From Phycisphaerales bacterium (lineage in GTDB: Bacteria; Planctomycetota; Phycisphaerae; Phycisphaerales; UBA1924): a stretch of 64,000 nt of DNA. Positions 17,828-28,643 of this stretch are shown piece after piece. The notes beneath the pieces are model-generated. The model saw only the letters and a list, made by a program, of their open reading frames with translations. It was not told the DNA's origin and searched no databases. Position numbers and translations under genes: made by a program. Numbering within the stretch: position 1 is the first letter of the stretch; the number at the start of each line of letters is the position of its first letter. The stretch is taken from contig JADLFW010000043.1 in the NCBI GenBank assembly GCA_020849615.1, positions 50,343-114,342 of the forward strand. Reading direction: 5' to 3'.

Positions 17828-19378
17828 GTGGCGAAAGTGCGCGCAGAACAGGCGACCGGAGCGGCGACCAGGCGTCGCCGCGGCCGGGTGCTGCTGCGCG
17901 GTGAGTCGGTCAACGCCTCCTCGGGGCTGATCGTCGCCGCGATCGTGACCTTCGTGACGCTGGGGACGGCCTGGTGGTCGGCGGGCGGAGCGGCCCGGCT
18001 GGGCCTGACGGGCGACCCCGTGATCGGGGCGTGCGTGGTGGGGGGGCAGGGCCTGACGATGGTCTGGGCGTGGTACCGCTGGCGTCGCCGGCGGCTGCGC
18101 GCCCTGGGCGCGATCCGCGAGGCGCTCGCCGCGTACGGCGCGGGCGAGACGGATGATGCGGCGCTGCGGCTGGCGGCCTCGTTCGGCCCGGCGGGCGAGG
18201 CGTGGAACCGGCTGCTGGAGGAGCGGCGGGAGCTCGCCGAGCGGCTGCGGACGCAGCGGGTTTCTGATGAGCTCAGCGCCCGGCACGCCCGCGGCGGCGA
18301 CACGCAGGTGCTCTGCGATGCCCTGTGGCAGGGGCTGCTGCTGGTGGATGACAAGATGACGGTGCGGTACGCCAACGGCGCGGCGGCGGTGCTGCTCCAG
18401 GCCCGGCGCGAGCAGATGGTCAACGCCGAGGCGGCGCGGGTGATCTCCGACCGGCAGGTGCTGGCGGCGATCCGGGATGTGGCGGCGGGACGTTCCAAGC
18501 CCAGGGGCGCGCTGGAAGTCCGGCGCGGGCCCGGCGGCGCGGCCGTGACGGGCGGGACGGGCGGGGCGGAGCCGCAGGGTGTGCTGCGGTTCCACGTGCG
18601 GCCCATCCGGCGCAACGACGCCGGCGCGGCCCTGGTGGTGATCGAGGATGTGACGCAGCAGCGGGCGGCGGATGAGGCCCGCAACGCGTTCGTGGCCCAG
18701 GCGGCGCACGAGCTGCGGACGCCGCTGACGGGGATCCGCCTCAACGTCGAGCAGATCGTGGATGAGGGGGAGAACGACCCCGCGGCCCGGGCCGAGTGCA
18801 TCAACGTGATCGGGCGCGAGGCCCGGCGCCTGGAGCGGATCGTCGGCGACATGCTGAGCCTGTCGGAGGTCGAGTCGGGGGCGCTGTCGCTGCGGACCGA
18901 CGATGTGCGGCTCGATGCGCTGATGAAGGAGCTGGAGGAGGAGTTCCGGGCCCCCGCGCTCGACAAGGACATGAAGCTCCGCTTCGACCTGCCCCCCAAG
19001 CTGCCCGTGATCCAGGGCGACCGCGACAAGATCGTGCTGGCGGTGCACAACGTGATCGCCAACGCGATCAAGTACACCCCGGCGGGGGGCGAGGTGTCGG
19101 TGAAGGTCGTCGAGGACGGGCCCGGCGTGGTGATCGAGGTCGCCGACAACGGGATCGGGATCAAGGAAGACGAGATCGAGATGGTCTTCGAGAAGTTCTA
19201 CCGGGCCAAGGACCGGCGGGTGGCGTCGATCACCGGGACCGGGCTGGGGCTGGCGCTGGCCCGGCAGGTGGTGCGGCTGCACGGAGGGGACATCACGGTG
19301 AAATCGCACCTGGACAAAGGGAGCACGTTCACGATCGCGATTCCCGCGGTGGCGGGGGAGAAGCGGCAGGCGGCGTAG
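17828..19378 (+). CDS. Membrane sensor histidine kinase with PAS domain
   Basis: 516 residues from a GTG. Two hydrophobic helices lie within residues ~33-80, a PAS-like domain covers ~160-285 (LWQGLLLVDDKMTVRYAN), and the H-box is AHELRTPLTGIR with phospho-His294. The ATPase domain has the N box (HNVIANAIKYTP), G1 (DNGIGI), F box (FEKFYRAKD) and G2 (GTGLGLALARQVV). It is a PhoR-like orthodox kinase without a receiver domain. No response regulator is adjacent; the only receiver protein in the window is at 31.6-32.0 kb. It sits just before the secretion/pilus operon, separated by 140 nt. Confidence 0.9.
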   Translation: MAKVRAEQATGAATRRRRGRVLLRGESVNASSGLIVAAIVTFVTLGTAWWSAGGAARLGLTGDPVIGACVVGGQGLTMVWAWYRWRRRRLRALGAIREALAAYGAGETDDAALRLAASFGPAGEAWNRLLEERRELAERLRTQRVSDELSARHARGGDTQVLCDALWQGLLLVDDKMTVRYANGAAAVLLQARREQMVNAEAARVISDRQVLAAIRDVAAGRSKPRGALEVRRGPGGAAVTGGTGGAEPQGVLRFHVRPIRRNDAGAALVVIEDVTQQRAADEARNAFVAQAAHELRTPLTGIRLNVEQIVDEGENDPAARAECINVIGREARRLERIVGDMLSLSEVESGALSLRTDDVRLDALMKELEEEFRAPALDKDMKLRFDLPPKLPVIQGDRDKIVLAVHNVIANAIKYTPAGGEVSVKVVEDGPGVVIEVADNGIGIKEDEIEMVFEKFYRAKDRRVASITGTGLGLALARQVVRLHGGDITVKSHLDKGSTFTIAIPAVAGEKRQAA

Positions 19379-19411
19379 GGCAAAGAGCAAATGGCAAAGA
19401 GCAAACGGCAA
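19379..19411 (+). repeat. Short tandem repeat, 14-bp unit
   Basis: Two and a half copies of GGCAAAGAGCAAAY start at 19379, directly after the histidine-kinase stop codon. Low GC compared with the surroundings. One of several phrase-like repeats in this window. Confidence 0.7.
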
Positions 19412-19518
19412 GTGTTGCCGGCGGGGAGCATGCGAAACAGTCCCCATCACCCGCGTGCGGACATCGACCTTTGCGGCCTGCCATCGGCTGATTTGGGCAC
19501 CAAACCCGGAGGGGCCCC

Positions 19519-19850
19519 GTGGAGATCGAAGAACAGCGGCACGGGGCGGTGACGGTGCTGCGGCCCCGCGGCCCGCTCATCCAGACCGATGCCGATCAGT
19601 TCCGCAAGCGCGCCGCGGATGTGATGGCCCGGAGCCTCGGGCGGTTCGTCGTGGATGCCTCGGGCATCGCGTACACCGACAGCCGCGGGCTGGAAGTCCT
19701 GGCGGAGGTCAGCGAAGAGCTGGCGCAGGGCGGCCAGGTGCTGCGGCTCTGCGGCGCGGGCGAGACGCTCCGCGAGGTGCTGGAGCTGACCGAGCTGTCG
19801 GCGCTCTTCGAGCACTACGAGGATGTACCCACGGCGGTGAGGAGTTTTCT

Positions 19851-19854
<4 letters not shown>
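19519..19854 (+). CDS. STAS-domain protein (anti-sigma-factor-antagonist type)
   Basis: 111 residues from a GTG preceded by GGAGGGG. A single STAS domain: VVDASGIAYTDSRGLEVLAEV contains the DSxGL motif whose Ser is phosphorylated in SpoIIAA/RsbV proteins. No anti-sigma kinase gene is nearby. The stop overlaps the GTG of gspE (GTGA), so the STAS protein is made together with the secretion ATPase. That placement suggests it regulates the machine or a partner switch connected to it, which is unusual for a T2SS/T4P operon. Confidence 0.82.
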
Positions 19855-21703
<1,849 letters not shown>

Positions 21704-21707
<4 letters not shown>

Positions 21708-22927
21708 AGCTCGTCTATCGCGCGTTCGAGGCCTCCGGGAAGGCCGTGCAGGGCGTCGTAGAGGCGCCCGACGCCGAGCAGGGCGCGGAGAAGCTGCGCC
21801 GTGACGGGCTGTTCGTCGTCGAGATCGGTGCTCAAGCGCTGTCCCGCCCCGCGCGGAAGGCGGCACGCGGGATCAGGCCCGGACGGGTGCGGACGCTCTC
21901 GGTGTTCATGCGCCAGCTCGCGGTCCTGGTTTCCACGGGAACGCCGGTGGTCGAGGCGCTGCGGGCGCTGGAGCGGCAGATCCCCGAGGGAGAGTGGCGC
22001 ACCGTGCTGGGCGACATCGCGCGGCGTGTGGAGGAGGGCGCGCAGCTCTCCGAGGCGCTGGGCGCGCACCCGGGCTGGTTCGACGCGGTGGCCCGGAGCC
22101 TTGTCGCCGCCGGCGAGCAGGGCGGTCGGCTGGACAAGATGCTCGAGCGCCTGGCGGCGCTGCTGCGGCAGCAGCAGAAGGTGCACGGGGCGCTGGTCGG
22201 CGCGATGGTCTACCCCTGCATGCTCATGGTCGTGGCGGTGGGGGTGCTGGGCGTGATGATCGGGTTCGTGCTGCCCCGATTCGAGGGGCTCTTCAAGACG
22301 CTGGGCGCGCCGCTGCCGCCCACCACGCGGATGCTGCTGATGTGCAGCGACACCGTCCGCCAGCAGTGGATGTTTCTCTTCCCCGCGCTGGGCCTGGCCG
22401 GCTTCGGCCTGTGGTGGTGGCTCCGCACCCCCGCGGGTCAGGGCCTCATGCACCACGCCGCCGTCCGCCTGCCGGGCCTCGGCAAGATCACGCGCAGCTT
22501 CGCCACCGCCCGGATCGCCCGTGTCCTGGGCGTGCTGCTGGAGGGCAAGGTCGCGATGCTCGAGGCCCTCGCCCTCACCAAGTCCGCCGCGGTCAACAGC
22601 CTGTACACGGCCCTCCTTGCGCGGGCCGAGGAAGCCGTCACCCGCGGCGAGAATGTCAGCGCCGCCCTGGCCGATCCCACGCTGATCGCCCCCGCGCTCT
22701 GCGAAGCCATCCGCAGCGGCGAGCGCACGGGCCAGGTCGCTCCCGTCCTCCTCAACGTCGCCGATTTCCTCGATGAGGACAACGAGGTCGTCGTCAAATC
22801 GATCACCAGCATCATCGAGCCCGTCATCCTGATCGTGCTGGGCCTGGTCGTCGGCCTCGTCGCGCTCAGCATGTTCATGCCCCTGTTCGACCTGACCGCC
22901 GCGGGCGGCGGCGGAGGCGCCCCATGA
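21704..22927 (+). CDS. gspF: GspF/PilC inner-membrane platform protein
   Basis: 407 residues from the GTG that overlaps the gspE stop. Two T2SSF domains: the first (~70-190) starts with RTLSVFMRQLAVLVSTGTPV, the second (~270-395) with ITRSFATARIARVLGVLL. Membrane helices are at ~170-195, ~220-240 and the C-terminus (IEPVILIVLGLVVGLVALSM). It anchors the ATPase and pseudopilin assembly. Third-position usage shifts from G- to C-richer towards its 3' end. Stop overlaps pilM (ATGA). Confidence 0.92.
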
Positions 22928-24024
22928 CCCTGCGCACGCCCCGTTCATCCCCCATCGGCCTCGACATCGGCGAGCGCTGGGTCAAGGCCATCCAGCTCGA
23001 GCGGGCCGGGGCCACGGGCCCGTGGCGCATCGCCGCTTCCGCGCGCTTCCGGCGCCGCGAGGCCGAGCTGACCGACGCCGAGGTCGCGCGGATCGAGGAG
23101 GTCTTGCACCGCCTCGGATTCACGGGGCGGCGCATCGTGATGGCGGCCCGGCCGCGGTCGCTCACCAGCGCCACCATCACCATGCCGCCGGCGTCGTCGG
23201 GAGCGCCGCTCGACCAGATCGCCCGGGCCGAGCTGGCCCGGATCGCCCGCCGCGATGTCTCCGCCGTCGAGGTCGGCTGGTGGCCCGTCCCCGCTCCGGC
23301 GGGAAGCCGCCAGCACGAATCGACCCACGCGATGGCCGCCGCGTGCGCCCGGGCCGGGGTCGAGGAGATCGTCGCGCAGTTCGAGGCGCCGGGGCTCGAG
23401 ATCGAGGCGCTGGATGCGCCGGCGTGGGCCCTGGCCCGGGCCGCGCGCCACATGCTGCGGGCCGAAGGGGCCCGGCCCGAGATGTGCGCGGTGCTGGACC
23501 TGGGCCACAGCCTGGCGACGCTCGTCGCGCTGCGCGATGGCGTTCCGGTCTACGAGCGATCGCTCGAGGACCTGGGCGTCGGCACGCTGGAGGAGGATCT
23601 GCGCAAGAAGCACGGCGTGAGCGAGGAAGTCGCTGCGCACGTGATCGAGCGCATCGGCGCGCCGCGGGCCCCCGGCGTCACGTCGCTGATCAAGGGGGCC
23701 GATCCCTGGTCGAGCGAGGCGGATGAAGGGTCCCGCGCGGTCGGCGACTACCTCGCCCGCGTCGCGCGCGAGATCGCCGCCTCGATCACCTACCTCACCC
23801 ACCGCTACCCGGCCTGGCCGGTGGAGGCGGTCCTGTGCGCGGGCGGCGGCGCCCTGATCCCCGGGGCGTGCGAATGGCTGGGGCAGCAGACCGGGCTCTC
23901 CACGCGCCCCGCGGCGCTGGCGGGGCTGTTCCGCCCGGGCGATGAGCCCGAGTGTCCGCCCGGCGATGCCGCGCTCTTCCAGGCGGCCGGGCTGGCCCTC
24001 TACACCCCGGAGGGGGCCGAATGA
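22924..24024 (+). CDS. pilM: PilM-like actin-fold assembly protein
   Basis: 366 residues. The N-terminal phosphate-1 motif IGLDIGERWVKAIQLE, the second nucleotide motif AVLDLGHSLATLVALRDG and the late AVLCAGGGALIPG loop mark the FtsA/PilM actin-like ATPase fold. PilM is cytoplasmic and binds the N-terminus of PilN, whose likely gene follows with an ATGA overlap. It links the ATPase/platform with the PilN-PilO membrane complex. GspL is the T2SS counterpart, so this operon uses the pilus-type version. Confidence 0.88.
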   Translation: MTLRTPRSSPIGLDIGERWVKAIQLERAGATGPWRIAASARFRRREAELTDAEVARIEEVLHRLGFTGRRIVMAARPRSLTSATITMPPASSGAPLDQIARAELARIARRDVSAVEVGWWPVPAPAGSRQHESTHAMAAACARAGVEEIVAQFEAPGLEIEALDAPAWALARAARHMLRAEGARPEMCAVLDLGHSLATLVALRDGVPVYERSLEDLGVGTLEEDLRKKHGVSEEVAAHVIERIGAPRAPGVTSLIKGADPWSSEADEGSRAVGDYLARVAREIAASITYLTHRYPAWPVEAVLCAGGGALIPGACEWLGQQTGLSTRPAALAGLFRPGDEPECPPGDAALFQAAGLALYTPEGAE

Positions 24025-24683
24025 ACGGCATCAATCTCATCCCACCCGCCATCCTGGTGCTGCGCCGCCGCCGCCGCCGCATCCGCCTCTGGAGCGTCGC
24101 CACCGCCGGCTACAGCCTCGCCCTCGCCGGCGCGTACGGCGCATTCGCCTCCGGCCGGGCCGATGCCATCGACGCCCGCCAACGGATCGCCGAGCTTGCC
24201 GCGCAGGTGGAGCGTGAACGCGCTGACCTGGTCGTCATCCGCGACCGGGCAGTCGAGGCCCACCGCGAGGCCGATGCCGCCCGCATGATGGCCAGCCACC
24301 CCGACTGGAGCGTCCTGCTTGCCCTGCTCGCCTCCCCGCTCACCCCGGACATGACGATCGATTCGTGCGAACTGACCCGGGTTGAGCCGGCCCCGCCCCC
24401 AGCGGCACCCACGACGCCGGCCGGGCCCGCGCCCCGCGCGCCCGGTCCGACGGCCGATGTCTACCGTGTGATCCTGACCGGCATGGCCCGCACACAGTCG
24501 CAGGTGACGAGCTACGCCCTGGACCTCGAGCGCCTGGGGGCCGACGAGGCGCGGTTGTTCGACACCGTCACGCTTGTCGAGGCCAAGGGCCGGCGGATCG
24601 GTTCGACCGACATCGTGGCCTTCCGCATCGAGTGCGGGCTGGTGGCCCGGCCGCCGGGCCCGGCCCGTGGAGGTGCCCAGTGA
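24021..24683 (+). CDS. PilN-like assembly protein
   Basis: 220 residues. It begins MNGINLIPPAILVLRRRRRR, the short N-terminal INLIP-type motif by which PilN binds PilM, then a membrane helix (~22-45), a coiled-coil stretch (~50-85) and a ferredoxin-like periplasmic domain interrupted by a Pro/Ala-rich insert (~125-150). The start overlaps the pilM stop. Sequence similarity beyond the N-terminus is weak, so the assignment rests mainly on the motif, topology and position. Confidence 0.78.
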   Translation: MNGINLIPPAILVLRRRRRRIRLWSVATAGYSLALAGAYGAFASGRADAIDARQRIAELAAQVERERADLVVIRDRAVEAHREADAARMMASHPDWSVLLALLASPLTPDMTIDSCELTRVEPAPPPAAPTTPAGPAPRAPGPTADVYRVILTGMARTQSQVTSYALDLERLGADEARLFDTVTLVEAKGRRIGSTDIVAFRIECGLVARPPGPARGGAQ

Positions 24684-25246
24684 AAAGCCGCAATCAGTTC
24701 GACTGGCGCGTCGAGGGGGTCTTCGTCGTCGCCTGGGCGGTGCTGGGCGCGGCGACGTACTTCGGCGGTGTGGCGCCCGAGGCCCGGGCCCGCCGCGCCG
24801 CCGTCGCCGACATGGCGCTTATCGCCGTCCAGGAGCGCGAGCTGGAGACCATCCGGGCCAAGGTCCGCGACACGCGCCGCGGCCTCGAGCAGGCCGAGAA
24901 GGCCCGCGAGCAGGCGCCGGTCCGGCTCCGCCGGGCCTCGGAAATCAACGAGCGGCTGGCCCGCATCAGCGGCATCGGCGAATCCGCGGGTGTCAAGATC
25001 GATCAGCTCGAGCCCGAGAAGCCCGCGCCCTTCGGCCGCTACGCCGTGGTCCCCATCCGCATCTCGGGCATCGCCGGGTACGCCGGGCTGGCCGGGCTGA
25101 TCCGCCGCCTCCACATCGAGTTTCCGGACACGGCGGCCCGCGGGTTCAAGCTCTCTGCGCTGCAGGAGGCAGGGTCCGCGAACGGCCGCTTTACCATCGA
25201 CCTTGCCTGGTATACCGCGCCGGAGACGGGCCAACCGGCCCGCTGA
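24680..25246 (+). CDS. PilO-like assembly protein
   Basis: 188 residues from a GTG overlapping the previous stop. One N-terminal membrane helix (~12-32), then a coiled coil (~40-90) and a compact C-terminal domain (YAVVPIRISGIAGYAGLAGLIRRL). This is the PilO/GspM topology, and the gene occupies the PilO position. It would pair with the PilN-like protein in the periplasm. Confidence 0.76.
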   Translation: MKSRNQFDWRVEGVFVVAWAVLGAATYFGGVAPEARARRAAVADMALIAVQERELETIRAKVRDTRRGLEQAEKAREQAPVRLRRASEINERLARISGIGESAGVKIDQLEPEKPAPFGRYAVVPIRISGIAGYAGLAGLIRRLHIEFPDTAARGFKLSALQEAGSANGRFTIDLAWYTAPETGQPAR

Positions 25247-25287
25247 AACGCGGAAGGGTGGCCGCCGGCCCGGGCCAATTGGCCCTT

Positions 25288-25866
25288 GTGCCCGTGAAGA
25301 TCACCAAGGAACAGCGTGTGTACGCCGCGATCCTGGGCGTCGCGGCGATCGGCCTCGCGGCCGACCGGTTGGTCCTCAGCAGCCCGCTGACGGGCCCGGC
25401 CGGCGCCGCCGCGGGTGAGGCCCCGCCCGACCCCGCCGCGCCGGCAGCGCCCGCGGCCCTGGCGTCCGAGGTCTCCGCGCCCTCCGACCTGGCCCAGCGC
25501 CTGGAAGCCCTGCGCGGGCAGGCCGTTACCGATGAGGCGATGGCGAACGTTCTGAGCATCCCGGCGCAGTGGTTCGAGGGCGAGTCGACGGTGGCCGGGA
25601 CGGAGCCGGTTCAGAAGGAGCCGCCCAAGCCCGTGCGCGAGTACAAGCTCACCGCCGTCGCGGCCGGCAAGGCCCGTGGCGAGGGATTTGCGGTCGTCAA
25701 CAAGCGCCGACTCTCGATCGGCGAGTCGATCGACGGGATGAAGCTCATCGAGATCCGCGGCCGGCAGGCGATCTTTCAGGCCGGGTCCGAGAAAGTCGTG
25801 CTCACCATGGACCTTCCCATGAAGGAAACCCGGCCCGAACCGGGTGACCACGGCCCCCAGGGGTAG
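25288..25866 (+). CDS. PilP/GspC-like periplasmic linker protein
   Basis: About 192 residues from GTG 25288 (GTG 25294 is equally possible). A hydrophobic N-terminal segment (~8-30), a Pro/Ala-rich stretch (~38-65), and a C-terminal domain (~115-180) with FAVVNKRRLSIGESIDGMKL ... IRGRQAIFQAGSEKVVLTM. That last pattern, a stored-residue/binding loop followed by a beta motif, is typical of the homology regions of GspC, GspB and PilP that contact the secretin. A secretin gene is not in the window. Spaced 41 nt from the PilO-like gene. Confidence 0.65.
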   Translation: MPVKITKEQRVYAAILGVAAIGLAADRLVLSSPLTGPAGAAAGEAPPDPAAPAAPAALASEVSAPSDLAQRLEALRGQAVTDEAMANVLSIPAQWFEGESTVAGTEPVQKEPPKPVREYKLTAVAAGKARGEGFAVVNKRRLSIGESIDGMKLIEIRGRQAIFQAGSEKVVLTMDLPMKETRPEPGDHGPQG

Positions 25867-26003
25867 GTCTTCTCCCAACTTTGAGACGTTCCAAGTCAGA
25901 GCGCCTTAAGGCGAACGCCCGAGATGACGATGGAGGGAGCGACGGCCCGGGCGTGGACTCAGTGCAGGTCCCCGCGGCCGGATTCTTTCTCATGGAGCAA
26001 GCC

Positions 26004-26477
26004 ATGATCCGAGCCTTGGGCGTGAAGCGTCGGGCGTTCAGCCTGATCGAACTGGTCATCGTCGTTGTCATCATCGGCATCATCGGCGCCATCGCCATCC
26101 CGCGGATGAGCCGCGGCGCCGCCGGCGCCTCCGATTCGGCCCTCACCGCGAACCTCGCGGTGCTCCGCAACGCCATCGACCTCTTCCAGAGCGAGCACGG
26201 CGGGGCCTACCCGACGGCCGGCGGCATCGTTAACGAACTGACCCTCTACACCGACGCCACCGGCGCGACCTCCGCGACCCAGACCGGCGCGTACATCTAC
26301 GGCCCGTACCTCCGCGCGGTCCCGCCGCTTCCCGTCGGCGCCAAGAAGGGCTCGACCGGCATCGCCGCCGCAGACGGCGCGGGCGTCGGCTGGATCTACA
26401 CCGCCGCCACCGGCAAGATCAACGCCAACACGACCACCGAGGCCGACGCCAGCGGCAAGCTCTACGCCGCCTATTGA
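26004..26477 (+). CDS. Major pseudopilin/pilin-like protein (GspG type)
   Basis: 157 residues from ATG 26004, which has GGAG six nt upstream; ATG 25992 is an alternative. The class III leader ends ...RRA and the mature N-terminus is FSLIELVIVVVIIGIIG, with Glu5. Ala rather than Gly occupies -1. The segment that follows (NLAVLRNAIDLFQSEHGGAYP) is the alpha1-C/loop pattern of GspG pseudopilins. It is preceded by 137 nt without a gene and followed by a strong hairpin at 26547-26571, which suggests that it is expressed at a higher level than its neighbours, as expected for the major subunit. Confidence 0.85.
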   Translation: MIRALGVKRRAFSLIELVIVVVIIGIIGAIAIPRMSRGAAGASDSALTANLAVLRNAIDLFQSEHGGAYPTAGGIVNELTLYTDATGATSATQTGAYIYGPYLRAVPPLPVGAKKGSTGIAAADGAGVGWIYTAATGKINANTTTEADASGKLYAAY

Positions 26478-26500
26478 TCGCGACGCGGCCCGGCCGGGCC

Positions 26501-26511
26501 GCGGGGAGGAG
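26501..26511 (+). promoter_or_regulatory. Ribosome-binding site before GspH-like gene
   Basis: GCGGGGAGGAGG just upstream supports the ATG at 26522 as a translation start, although the hairpin at 26547-26571 lies within the codons that follow. Confidence 0.5.
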
Positions 26512-26521
26512 GTTGTCCTCC

Positions 26522-27061
26522 ATGCATGCTCGACCACGCATCACCGGGCCCCGCGAGTTGATCGCGGGGCCTTTGCGTTTGGCCCGGGCCTTCACGCTCG
26601 TCGAGTTCGTGATCGTCCTGGCCATCATCGCGACCATCTCGGCGATCGCGGTACCGCGCTACCAGCTGGCGACCGCGCGCTACCGGGCCATCGGCGCGGC
26701 CCGCCGCCTCGCCGCCGACATCGAGACCATGCGCCAGGACGCCATCGCCCGCAGCCTCGGCCAGCGCTTCCGCATCAGGAGCTCGACCACCTACCAGCTC
26801 ACTGACAACACCGCGGGCTGGGCCGCCGCCTCGGTGCGCTCGATCGACCTCTCCTCCGACCCCTACCGGGCCCGGTTCACCACCACCGACCTGGGCAACG
26901 ACGGCGAGCTGCTCTTCAACGGATACGGCATCCCCGACGGCGCCGCCACCATGACGCTCTCCTCGGGCGTTGTGGCCGCCCAGGTCTCGGTCGATGGGCA
27001 GACCGGCGCGGTGAGCACACGCGTTGTCTCGATCACCGCCCCCGCCCTGGGAGGCAGCTGA
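26522..27061 (+). CDS. GspH-type minor pseudopilin
   Basis: 179 residues from ATG 26522, which has a strong purine-rich ribosome site. Mature N-terminus FTLVEFVIVLAIIATISAI with Glu5, preceded by Ala at -1 and a long 20-residue basic leader. The body (ARRLAADIETMRQDAIARSLGQRFRI) is GspH-like. A terminator-like hairpin lies in the leader codons; TTG codons at 26573 or 26579 beyond it would give short leaders of normal size and could be the true start. Stop overlaps the next ATG (TGATG). Confidence 0.82.
   Translation: MHARPRITGPRELIAGPLRLARAFTLVEFVIVLAIIATISAIAVPRYQLATARYRAIGAARRLAADIETMRQDAIARSLGQRFRIRSSTTYQLTDNTAGWAAASVRSIDLSSDPYRARFTTTDLGNDGELLFNGYGIPDGAATMTLSSGVVAAQVSVDGQTGAVSTRVVSITAPALGGS
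26547..26580 (+). terminator. Terminator-like hairpin between major and minor pseudopilin genes
   Basis: GGCCCCGCGA (26547-26556) and TCGCGGGGCC (26562-26571) are perfect inverse complements around a 5-nt loop, followed by TTTGCGTTT. It would stop or attenuate transcription after the GspG-like gene, lowering expression of the minor pseudopilins. Confidence 0.65.
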
Positions 27062-28119
27062 TGCGCCGCGGCTTCACCCTCGTCGAGCTGGTCGTCGCCC
27101 TCGCGGTCATGTCGATCGTCATGGCCGGGCTGGGCTCGGTGTTCGTGCTGGCGGCGCGGGGCGCTGAAGCCTCCTCCGACGACTCCGGCGCGGCCTCCAC
27201 CGCCGGCCTCAACGCCATGGCCGCGGACCTCCGCGACGCCGTCCGCATTTCCGCCGCCTCGGCCCGGGATGTGACCTTCGAGGTCGCCGACCGCAACGGC
27301 GACTCGGCCCGCGAGGTCATCCGCTACGCCTGGTCGGGCACCGCGGGCGATGCGCTGGTGCGGACCTGCAACGGCGCCAGCGCCGATGCGACCGGGCCGC
27401 TCGACGCGTTCAGCCTCGCGTATGCCACCTCGACGCGCCAGCGCTCGACCACTGCCGGCACCGTCACGAGCGCCGAGACCCTGCTCGCGAGCTACACCGG
27501 CTCGGTCAGCGGCATGCAGTCGGTCACCGCCACCAACACCGTCGGCCAGGTCTTCGCGCCCCTGCTCCCGTCCCAGGCCACCGCCTGGCGGCTGACGCGC
27601 CTGCGCGTCAACATGACGCGCGGCGGCGGCAGCGGAAACGTCCTGGGCATCCAGCTCCGCTCCGTGCCATCCACCGGCATGGGCGGCTCGAGCGTGCTTG
27701 AGTCATGGTCCCTTGCCACGAGTTCCATGTCCAACAGCGGCCGCTACGAGACGTTCACCGTCACCTCGACGTTCAACTACCTGCCCTCCACCATCCTCGC
27801 CATCTCGCTCTCGCAGGCCTCGGGCCTCCTCTCTTCCACCGCGGTCATTCCTTACCAGGCCTCCGGCGTCGCCGACCCCGACAACCAAATGCTCACGGCC
27901 CTCGTCGGCGGGCTGGGCGGGCTGACCTGGTCCAGCTACCCCGAATCCTCCCTCCAGTTCGAGGTCTACGGCACCTACACCACACCCGCAACCACCACCA
28001 GCACCGTCACCATCTACGACTCCATCGACATCCGGGCCACGCTCAAGCCCGGCGGCCGCGGCCGGGCCGCCGCCCCGTTCGCGACGACCATCCGCTTCCC
28101 CATCGGGGCCGAGCCATGA
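27061..28119 (+). CDS. GspJ-like minor pseudopilin
   Basis: 352 residues. Canonical short leader MRRG followed by FTLVELVVALAVMSIVMAG with Glu5. The early soluble part (NAMAADLRDAVRISAASARD) fits PulJ/GspJ; the rest is a beta-rich region of Ser/Thr-rich sequence larger than usual for GspJ (which is ~200 residues), so it may carry an added domain. Overlaps the previous stop (TGATG) and the following start (ATGA). Confidence 0.76.
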   Translation: MRRGFTLVELVVALAVMSIVMAGLGSVFVLAARGAEASSDDSGAASTAGLNAMAADLRDAVRISAASARDVTFEVADRNGDSAREVIRYAWSGTAGDALVRTCNGASADATGPLDAFSLAYATSTRQRSTTAGTVTSAETLLASYTGSVSGMQSVTATNTVGQVFAPLLPSQATAWRLTRLRVNMTRGGGSGNVLGIQLRSVPSTGMGGSSVLESWSLATSSMSNSGRYETFTVTSTFNYLPSTILAISLSQASGLLSSTAVIPYQASGVADPDNQMLTALVGGLGGLTWSSYPESSLQFEVYGTYTTPATTTSTVTIYDSIDIRATLKPGGRGRAAAPFATTIRFPIGAEP

Positions 28120-28643
28120 GCTCGGCGCTCGTCCCACGGCGGCCCGCCCGCGGCCTCAGCCTCGTCGAGGTCGTGATCAGCATCGCCATCGTCGGCGGCC
28201 TGCTGGCCGCCTCGCTCTCGGGCGTCGGAGCACTGGCGCGGGCCCGCGCCATCTCCGATGAGCGCGACACCGCCGCCCTGCTCGCCCAGGAGCTGCTCGC
28301 CGAAGTCTCGGCCCGGCTGTACGAGGACCCCGACAGCGCGGCCCGGGTCTTCGGGCCCGAGACCGGCGAAACGGCCGGCGCCGACCGGACGCTCTTCGAT
28401 GATGTCGATGACTACGAGGGCCTCGTCGAATCCAGCGTCGTCCGCCGCGGCGGCGGCGACCCCGCCCACCCCGGCTGGTCGCGCCGCGTCGAGGTCCGCT
28501 GGGCCCCGACGTACAGCCCCGACCTCGACTCCGGCGCGGAGACGGGCCTCAAACGCGTCACCGTCACCGTGCTGCACGGCGCCAAGCCCGTGCTCAGCGT
28601 GTCTTGCCTGCGGGCCGCGGCCCGGGATTCGGGGGTGAAGTGA
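28116..28643 (+). CDS. GspI/PilV-like minor pseudopilin
   Basis: 175 residues from the ATG overlapping the previous stop. Leader of 13 residues ending RG, mature N-terminus LSLVEVVISIAIVGGLLAA with Glu5. A longer in-frame reading only overlaps the preceding gene. The short body with DTAALLAQELLAEVSARLYE matches GspI/PilV, whose helix ends in such a segment. It is one of three minor pseudopilins expected at the tip. Confidence 0.78.
   Translation: MSSALVPRRPARGLSLVEVVISIAIVGGLLAASLSGVGALARARAISDERDTAALLAQELLAEVSARLYEDPDSAARVFGPETGETAGADRTLFDDVDDYEGLVESSVVRRGGGDPAHPGWSRRVEVRWAPTYSPDLDSGAETGLKRVTVTVLHGAKPVLSVSCLRAAARDSGVK

Noticed and set aside
25867..26003. Cyclic-di-GMP riboswitch upstream of the GspG-like gene
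   Set aside because: No GEMM-type conserved sequence could be recognised; only a ribosome-binding site is clear.
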